Of a DNA stretch of 5,809 nucleotides, positions 1 through 5,809 are shown one piece after another. The stretch lies in assembly GCA_023412435.1 (NCBI GenBank), contig JAEYNS010000342.1, positions 1 to 5,809 on the forward strand, read 5' to 3'. The position numbers and the translations under genes are program-made. The DNA is from Actinomycetes bacterium. GTDB lineage: Bacteria > Actinomycetota > Actinomycetes > Propionibacteriales > Propionibacteriaceae. Every line of letters begins with the position of its first letter. Position 1 is the first letter of the stretch. The notes under the pieces were generated by a model. That model had not been told where the DNA came from. It made no database searches and was given only the letters and a program-made list of their open reading frames with translations.

Positions 1-186
1 CCCGGGGAACCGTCCCCGTAAGCCGGGGAACCGTCCCCGTGACCCGGGGAACCGTCCCCGTGACCCGAGGAACCGTCCCCGTGACCCGAGGAACCGTCCC
101 CGTGACCCGGGGAACCGTCCCCGTGACCCGGGGAACCGTCCCCGTGACCCGAGGAACCGTCCCCGTGACCCGGGGAACCGTCCCCG
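1..186. repeat. Tandem array of nine 21-bp hairpin units
   Basis: Nine consecutive 21-bp units begin at 1, 22, 43, 64, 85, 106, 127, 148 and 169; the last diverges in its final three bases, which are the guaB3 stop codon. Each unit has the core CGGGGAACCGTCCCCG, a 6-bp inverted repeat around a 4-nt loop, followed by a 5-nt linker. Units 4, 5 and 8 carry G to A at unit position 5; the first two units carry small changes at their junction. The half-sites of neighbouring units are also complementary, so the array can fold either within units or between units across the linker. There is no T-tract as in a classical terminator. Read from the minus strand, the first hairpin (186-171) starts one base after the guaB3 stop, so the array could end or stabilise that transcript; this is inference. 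The array touches the left window edge and its full length is unknown. No further copy was seen in the window. It could instead be the 3' end of a plus-strand gene entering from the left. Confidence 0.95.
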
Positions 187-1293
187 CTACTGGTGGACGA
201 CGATCTCCACCCGCTGGAACTCCTTGACCTCGGTGTAGCCGGTCGTGGCCATCGCCCGGCGGAGCGCGCCGACCAGGTTCATGGTGCCGTCGGGGGTGTG
301 GGACGGGCCGAGCAGGATCTCCTCGAGGGAACCGATCGCCCCGAACTTCACTCGCTCGCCGCGGGGCAGCGTGGCGTGCCAGGCCTCGGGGCCCCAGTGG
401 TAACCCTTGCCGGGTGCCTCGTACGCGCGGGCCAGCGGGGTGCCGACCATCACGGCGTCCGCACCGCAGGCGATGGCCTTGGTGATGTCGCCGGACCGTC
501 CCAGCGCACCGTCGGCGATCACGTGGACGTAACGGCCGCCCGACTCGTCGAGGTAGTCGCGCCGGGCCTCGGCGACATCCGACAGCGCGGACGCCATCGG
601 CACCTCGACACCGAGCACGTTGCGGGTGCGCTTGGTGGCCCCGCCGCCGAAGCCGACCAGCACGCCGGCCGCGCCGGTGCGCATCAGGTGGAGTGCCGAC
701 TGGTAGGTGGCGCAGCCGCCGACGATCACCGGCACGTCCAGCTCGTAGATGAACTTCTTCAGGTTGAGCGGTTCGTCGACCTTCGAGACGTGCTCGGCCG
801 AGACCGTGGTGCCGCGGATCACGAAGAAGTCCAGCGCGGCCTTCTCGACCACGGACGCGAACTGGACGCACGTCTGCGGCGACAGGGAACCCGCCACCGG
901 CACCCCCGCCGCCCTGATCTCGGCGATCCGCTCGGTGATCAGCTCGCCCTTGATCGGCTCGGAGTACACCTCCTGCATCCTGCGGGTCGCGGTCACCTGA
1001 TCCTCGATGCCGGCGAGCTCCTCGAGCAGGGGCAGCGGGTCGGCGTACCGCGTCCACAGCCCGCCGAGGTTGAGCACGCCCAGCCCGCCCAGCCTGCCGA
1101 AGGCGATGGCGGTCGCCGGCGACATCACCGAGTCCACCGGTGCGGCGACGATCGGGAAGTCGAAGGTCAGCGCGTCGATCCGCCAGGCGAGGTTGACCTC
1201 CTCGATCCCGCGGGTGCGACGGTTGGGGACGATGGCGATGTCGTCGAACCCGTAGACGGGCACGGCGCGCTTGGAGCGCCCGATGTCGATCAT
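187..1293 (-). CDS. guaB3: GuaB3 family IMP dehydrogenase-related protein
   Basis: A 368-residue member of the IMP dehydrogenase/GMP reductase TIM-barrel superfamily, of the GuaB3 type that has no CBS domains; actinobacterial members are about 370-375 residues, so it is full length. The N-terminal strand-loop element YGFDDIAIVPNRRTR is at residues 14-28. The phosphate-binding stretch DGALGRSGDI is at 261-270, followed by GADAVMVGTPLA at 277-288, and the C-terminal NLVGALRRAMATTGY is at 339-353. The loop that in IMP dehydrogenase carries the catalytic cysteine reads GFGGGATKRTR (214-224) here, with Lys221 at the cysteine position. The mobile flap motif YRGMGS of GuaB is also absent. The only cysteines are at 142, 194 and 276. 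The start is ATG, with AGAGG four bases and AGGAAG eleven bases upstream. It lies 20 nt downstream of guaB and is almost certainly co-transcribed with it. Family assignment is secure. The activity is not: without the cysteine, normal IMP oxidation is unlikely, and a regulatory or divergent nucleotide-binding role is possible. Confidence 0.95.
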   Translation of the reverse strand: MIDIGRSKRAVPVYGFDDIAIVPNRRTRGIEEVNLAWRIDALTFDFPIVAAPVDSVMSPATAIAFGRLGGLGVLNLGGLWTRYADPLPLLEELAGIEDQVTATRRMQEVYSEPIKGELITERIAEIRAAGVPVAGSLSPQTCVQFASVVEKAALDFFVIRGTTVSAEHVSKVDEPLNLKKFIYELDVPVIVGGCATYQSALHLMRTGAAGVLVGFGGGATKRTRNVLGVEVPMASALSDVAEARRDYLDESGGRYVHVIADGALGRSGDITKAIACGADAVMVGTPLARAYEAPGKGYHWGPEAWHATLPRGERVKFGAIGSLEEILLGPSHTPDGTMNLVGALRRAMATTGYTEVKEFQRVEIVVHQ

Positions 1294-1313
1294 GTTGCCT
1301 CTGGCTTCCTTGC

Positions 1314-2882
<1,569 letters not shown>

Positions 2883-3776
2883 TCACCGGGACTTGGCGGC
2901 CCGCATTGCCGAGAAGGCCCGATTCAGGTCCGGATGGGCGAAGGTGAAGCCGTCCTCGAGCAGTCGCGCCGGGCGGGCACGGGTGCTGGTGAGCAGCAAC
3001 TCCTCGACGAACTGGCGTCCGAACAGCAGCCGGACGCCGATCAGCGGCAGCGGCACGAGGGTGGGCCGGTTCAGCAGCTGCCCGAAGGCACGGGTGAGGG
3101 CGGCGTTCGTGACAGGCGTGGGCGAGGACAGGTTCACCGGGCCGGTGAGTTCGCTGGTGAGCAGCCAGGTCACGGCGCGCAGGTAGTCGTCGAGGCTGAT
3201 CCAGGAGACGAACTGGCGGCCGCTCCCGATCCGGCCACCGAGGCCGGCCGCGAACAGCGGGCGCTGCCGGCCCAGGATGCCGCCGCTCGGGGTGAGCACC
3301 TGGCCGGTCCGCAGCATGGCGGTCGGCACCGCGGCGTGCCCGGCGGCTGTCTCCCAGTCATGGCACAGCTGGGCGAGGAAGCCACGGCCCTGAGGACTTG
3401 CCTCGTCGACCACGTCGACGCCGGTGTCGCCGTAATACCCGATCCCCGAGGCGTTCAGGAAGCGTTGGCAGCGGCCGTCGGGGTCGAGGCTGGTGACGAT
3501 GGTGAGGGTGCTGGCGGTCCGTGAGCGGGTGAGTTCGGCCTTGCGCTCCCTCGTCCACCGGCCCCCGGCCAGCGGCGCCCCGGCGAGGTTGACCACGGCG
3601 TCGACGTCGTCCAGCCGCGGGGCGGCGATCCGGCCGGCGTCGGGATCCCAGTGCCGCTTGTCGGACGCGGTCGGCTTGCCGCGCACCAGCCTGACCACCT
3701 CGTGGCCCTGGCCGCGGAGATGCCGCGTGAGCGCTGTTCCCAGCAGCCCCGAGCTTCCGCCGATCGCTACCCGCAT
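2883..3776 (-). CDS. TIGR01777-type SDR, NAD(P)-dependent epimerase-like protein
   Basis: A 297-residue atypical extended SDR of the TIGR01777 group, which includes E. coli YfcH and human SDR39U1. The N-terminal Rossmann fold has the dinucleotide motif GGSSGLLG (residues 6-13) and VVNLAGAPLAGGRW at 61-74. The family-typical ASGIGYYGDTG is at 109-119, LRTGQVL at 155-161, and GSGRQFVSWISLDD at 184-197. The C-terminal segment from about 248, with RLLEDGFTFAHPDL at 271-284, matches the DUF1731-like tail of the group. The YxxxK catalytic pair of classical SDRs is not visible; E. coli YfcH also lacks it. The substrate of the family is unknown, and the old label 'cell division inhibitor SulA' for such proteins is not supported. 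The ATG at 3776 is chosen because the Rossmann motif begins at residue 3 and CAGGA lies seven bases upstream. The open frame runs on to 5684, but that part is antisense to the ATPase. It is the first gene of the probable SDR-guaB-guaB3 operon. Confidence 0.93.
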   Translation of the reverse strand: MRVAIGGSSGLLGTALTRHLRGQGHEVVRLVRGKPTASDKRHWDPDAGRIAAPRLDDVDAVVNLAGAPLAGGRWTRERKAELTRSRTASTLTIVTSLDPDGRCQRFLNASGIGYYGDTGVDVVDEASPQGRGFLAQLCHDWETAAGHAAVPTAMLRTGQVLTPSGGILGRQRPLFAAGLGGRIGSGRQFVSWISLDDYLRAVTWLLTSELTGPVNLSSPTPVTNAALTRAFGQLLNRPTLVPLPLIGVRLLFGRQFVEELLLTSTRARPARLLEDGFTFAHPDLNRAFSAMRAAKSR

Positions 3777-3831
3777 GGGCCGATCCTGCCACGTCCAGCC
3801 AAGCCGGAGGGCGCAGCCCGCTGCCCGTCCA

Positions 3832-3883
3832 CCACGTGGCCACCCGGCATCCCCGGTGGCGTCGCGCGCCGGCCGCACCGGCC
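3832..3883. promoter_or_regulatory. Short palindromes in the divergent intergenic gap
   Basis: The 140-bp gap between the SDR and ATPase starts holds three small inverted repeats. CCACGTGG is at 3832-3839 and overlaps GTGGCCAC at 3836-3843. GGCCG-CAC-CGGCC is at 3871-3883, directly before the candidate ATPase -35 element. They could be operators for one or both divergent genes, but palindromes of this size arise easily at this GC content. Confidence 0.25.
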
Positions 3884-3912
3884 TCGACGTGACCCCCGGC
3901 AGGGGCGAGACT
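3884..3912 (+). promoter_or_regulatory. Candidate leaderless promoter of the ATPase gene
   Basis: TCGACG (3884-3889, four of six matches to TTGACA) and GAGACT (3907-3912, three of six matches to TATAAT) are separated by 17 nt. The expected transcription start, about six bases after the -10, coincides with the ATG at 3918. No properly spaced Shine-Dalgarno site precedes that ATG: AGGGG is too far and TGGGG too close. This fits leaderless expression, which is common in actinobacteria. Both boxes are weak. Confidence 0.3.
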
Positions 3913-3917
3913 GGGGT

Positions 3918-5809
3918 ATGGATGCGGAACAGAGCCAGGCGGTGAGCACGCTGCCAACGCCGGGGCCCGACCCCAGCGTCCTGGCGGCCGCCGAGGTGGC
4001 GGCGAGCCTCGACACCGACCCCGACGTCGGTCTGAGCCGCTCCGAGGCCGCCCGCCGGCTGGCGGCGGACGGCCCCAACGAGTTGCGCGGCACCCCACCG
4101 GTACCGGCCTGGCGCCGCTTCCTTCGCCAGTTCCAGGACCCGCTGATCTACCTGCTCTTCGTCGCGATCGCGATCGCGACGGTGGCGTGGCTGCTGGAGG
4201 GGGCGGCCGGGGTACCGGTGGATGCGGTGGTGATCGCCGCGATCGTGGTGCTGAACGCGGTGGTCGGATTCGTCCAGGAGAACCGGGCCTCGGACGCGGT
4301 CGCGGCGCTGGCCGAACTGACGGCGGCCACCTCGACGGTGCTGCGCGGCGGCGAACTGGTGTCCGTCCCGTCGTCGGAGCTGGTCCGCGGCGACATCCTC
4401 GTCCTGGCTGAGGGCGATTCGGTCGGCGCCGACGGCCGGCTGCTGCGGGCCACCGCGCTGCGCGTCCAGGAGGCCTCGCTGACCGGTGAGTCGGAGGCAA
4501 CGGTGAAGGACGCAGCCACCCTCTCCACCCCCGCCGAGCTGGGGGACCGGCGCAACATGGTGTTCAAGGGCACGGCGGTGGCGCAGGGGACGGGGCGGGC
4601 CGTGGTCACCGCCACCGGCATGGCGACCCAGATGGGCGAGATCGCCGACCTGCTGGACCGGACCGAGGAGGAGGAGAGTCCGCTCACCGTCCAGATCGGA
4701 CAGGTCTCCCGCCTGCTCGGCATCGTCGTGATCGTGATCGCCGTCGTGGTGATGACGGCCCTCGCGCTGCTCAACGGGGTGTCCGGGGCCGAGGACGCGA
4801 TCGCCATCCTGCTGCTCGGCGTCTCGCTGGCGGTGGCGGCAGTCCCCGAGGGGTTGCCCGCGATCCTGACGATCGTCCTCGCCCTCGGGGTGCAGCGGCT
4901 GGCGCGGCGCAATGCGGTGGTCAAGGAGCTCCACGCCGTCGAGACCCTCGGCTCGGCGTCGGTGATCTGCTCGGACAAGACCGGCACCCTCACCAAGAAC
5001 GAGATGACCATCGAACGGATCCGGACCGCGTCGGGCAGCGCGGAGGTGACCGGTGTCGGCTACCGTCCCGACGGCGAGGTGCAACCGTCGCAAGCCGCCG
5101 ACCAGACGGCGCTGCGCACCGAGGTCGTGATGCTGCTCACCGTCGGGTCCCTGGCCAACGACGCCCAGCTCTCCCAGCGGGACGACGGCTGGCAGATCCA
5201 GGGTGACCCGACCGAGGCCGCCTTCCTGGTCGCCGCCCGCAAGCTGGAGGGGGTCGACGAGCGCGCCGGCCGCTACCGCCGCGCCGGCGAGGTGCCGTTC
5301 ACCTCCGAGCGCAAGTTGATGTCGACCCTCGACGTCCGCGACGACGGCCGGAGGGTGCTGATGGTGAAGGGCGCCCCCGACGTCCTGCTCGAGCGCTGCA
5401 CCCACCACCAGGTCGGCAGCGAGGTGGTGATCCTGAGCGGGGAGGCCCGCGGGCGGGCGCTGGCCGATGTCGAGGCGCTGTCGTCGGCCGCCTTCCGGAC
5501 CCTCGGGGTCGCATACCGGCTGGTGGGGGAGGACCCGCCGGCCGAGCTGGACGAGTCGGTGGAGCAGGACCTGGTCTACCTGGGGGTGGTGGGCATCATC
5601 GATCCACCCCGCGACGAGGCGCGCAGCGCGGTCGCCGACGCCCGCCGGGCCGGGATCCGCACCGTGATGATCACCGGCGACCACCCGATGACCGCGGCAC
5701 GGATCGCTGCCGACCTGGGGATGGCCCAGCCGGGGGAGGAAGCGGTCACCGGCGCCCGGCTGTCCGCCACCAGCGACGAGGACCTGGTCGAACTCGCGGA
5801 GTCCACCCG
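3918..5809 (+). CDS. P2-type cation-transporting ATPase, 3' end beyond window
   Basis: An intact frame of 630 codons running off the right edge; it encodes the first two thirds of a P-type ATPase (family about 880-920 residues). The order is: cation-ATPase N-terminal domain (about 15-70), M1 (76-94) and M2 (102-122), actuator domain with TGES at 189-192, M3 (266-286), and M4 (296-324) with VPEGLP at 309-314. The phosphorylation motif DKTGTLT follows, with Asp353 as the acceptor. The nucleotide-binding domain has KGAPD with Lys484, then DPPR at 562-565 and TGD at 586-588. The hinge GDGxNDxPAL and M5-M10 are not in the window. The PEGLP in M4 marks a P2-type pump (Ca2+-, Na+/K+- or PMR1-like) rather than a heavy-metal P1B pump, since there is no CPC motif and no N-terminal metal-binding domain. 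Ion choice depends on M5-M6 and cannot be read here; Ca2+ is the usual guess. ATG 3918 is chosen as the only in-frame ATG before the conserved domain; GTG 3942 is an alternative. The gene is divergent from the SDR operon. Confidence 0.95.
   Translation, partial: MDAEQSQAVSTLPTPGPDPSVLAAAEVAASLDTDPDVGLSRSEAARRLAADGPNELRGTPPVPAWRRFLRQFQDPLIYLLFVAIAIATVAWLLEGAAGVPVDAVVIAAIVVLNAVVGFVQENRASDAVAALAELTAATSTVLRGGELVSVPSSELVRGDILVLAEGDSVGADGRLLRATALRVQEASLTGESEATVKDAATLSTPAELGDRRNMVFKGTAVAQGTGRAVVTATGMATQMGEIADLLDRTEEEESPLTVQIGQVSRLLGIVVIVIAVVVMTALALLNGVSGAEDAIAILLLGVSLAVAAVPEGLPAILTIVLALGVQRLARRNAVVKELHAVETLGSASVICSDKTGTLTKNEMTIERIRTASGSAEVTGVGYRPDGEVQPSQAADQTALRTEVVMLLTVGSLANDAQLSQRDDGWQIQGDPTEAAFLVAARKLEGVDERAGRYRRAGEVPFTSERKLMSTLDVRDDGRRVLMVKGAPDVLLERCTHHQVGSEVVILSGEARGRALADVEALSSAAFRTLGVAYRLVGEDPPAELDESVEQDLVYLGVVGIIDPPRDEARSAVADARRAGIRTVMITGDHPMTAARIAADLGMAQPGEEAVTGARLSATSDEDLVELAEST

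Noticed and set aside
1..186. CRISPR array
   Set aside because: The units are contiguous 21-bp tandem copies with a constant 5-nt linker and no unique spacers, and no cas genes are present.
4148..5011. 287-codon minus-strand open frame rich in Ser, Thr and Ala
   Set aside because: It is a shadow of the ATPase gene, antisense to the actuator domain through the phosphorylation site; no domain or ribosome binding site was seen.
3777..5684. Long minus-strand extension of the SDR open frame, opposite the ATPase gene
   Set aside because: The Rossmann motif begins at residue 3 from the ATG at 3776 with a good ribosome binding site. The upstream part is low-complexity antisense to the ATPase, which has all its motifs on the plus strand.

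Overview
This window is GC-rich DNA (roughly 70% GC by eye) from an actinobacterium. The evidence is the adjacent guaB and guaB3 genes, a hallmark of Actinobacteria (compare Mycobacterium guaB2-guaB3), the heavy G/C bias at third codon positions, a GTG start, and weak or absent Shine-Dalgarno sites. A member of the Propionibacteriales is a reasonable guess, but the sequence does not prove it.

Layout from left to right. Bases 1-186 are a tandem array of nine 21-bp units, each containing a perfect or near-perfect small hairpin. The array touches the left edge, so it may be longer than what is seen. Three genes follow on the minus strand, read from right to left: a TIGR01777-type NAD(P)-binding SDR (3776-2883), guaB encoding IMP dehydrogenase (2840-1314), and guaB3 encoding an IMP dehydrogenase-like paralogue (1293-187). 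The gaps are 42 and 20 nt, so they probably form one operon, perhaps with an extra promoter before guaB. The hairpin array begins at the base right after the guaB3 stop codon. A 140-bp divergent gap (3777-3917) carries a few short palindromes and a possible leaderless promoter. To its right, on the plus strand, lies a P2-type cation-transporting ATPase that starts at 3918 and runs off the right edge after 630 codons. Most of that gene's length is covered by long spurious open frames on the opposite strand.

Function. GuaB carries out the committed step to guanine nucleotides (IMP to XMP). GuaB3 keeps the barrel and the phosphate-binding elements but lacks the catalytic cysteine, so its role is unsettled. 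The SDR has no known link to purine metabolism, and its co-transcription is inferred only from spacing. The ATPase is a separate divergent unit, probably pumping Ca2+ or another cation.

The genes themselves are ordinary. The part that most deserves a second look is the hairpin array at the left edge: its base changes keep pairing in the RNA read out of guaB3, and it is also open as a heptapeptide repeat on the other strand.
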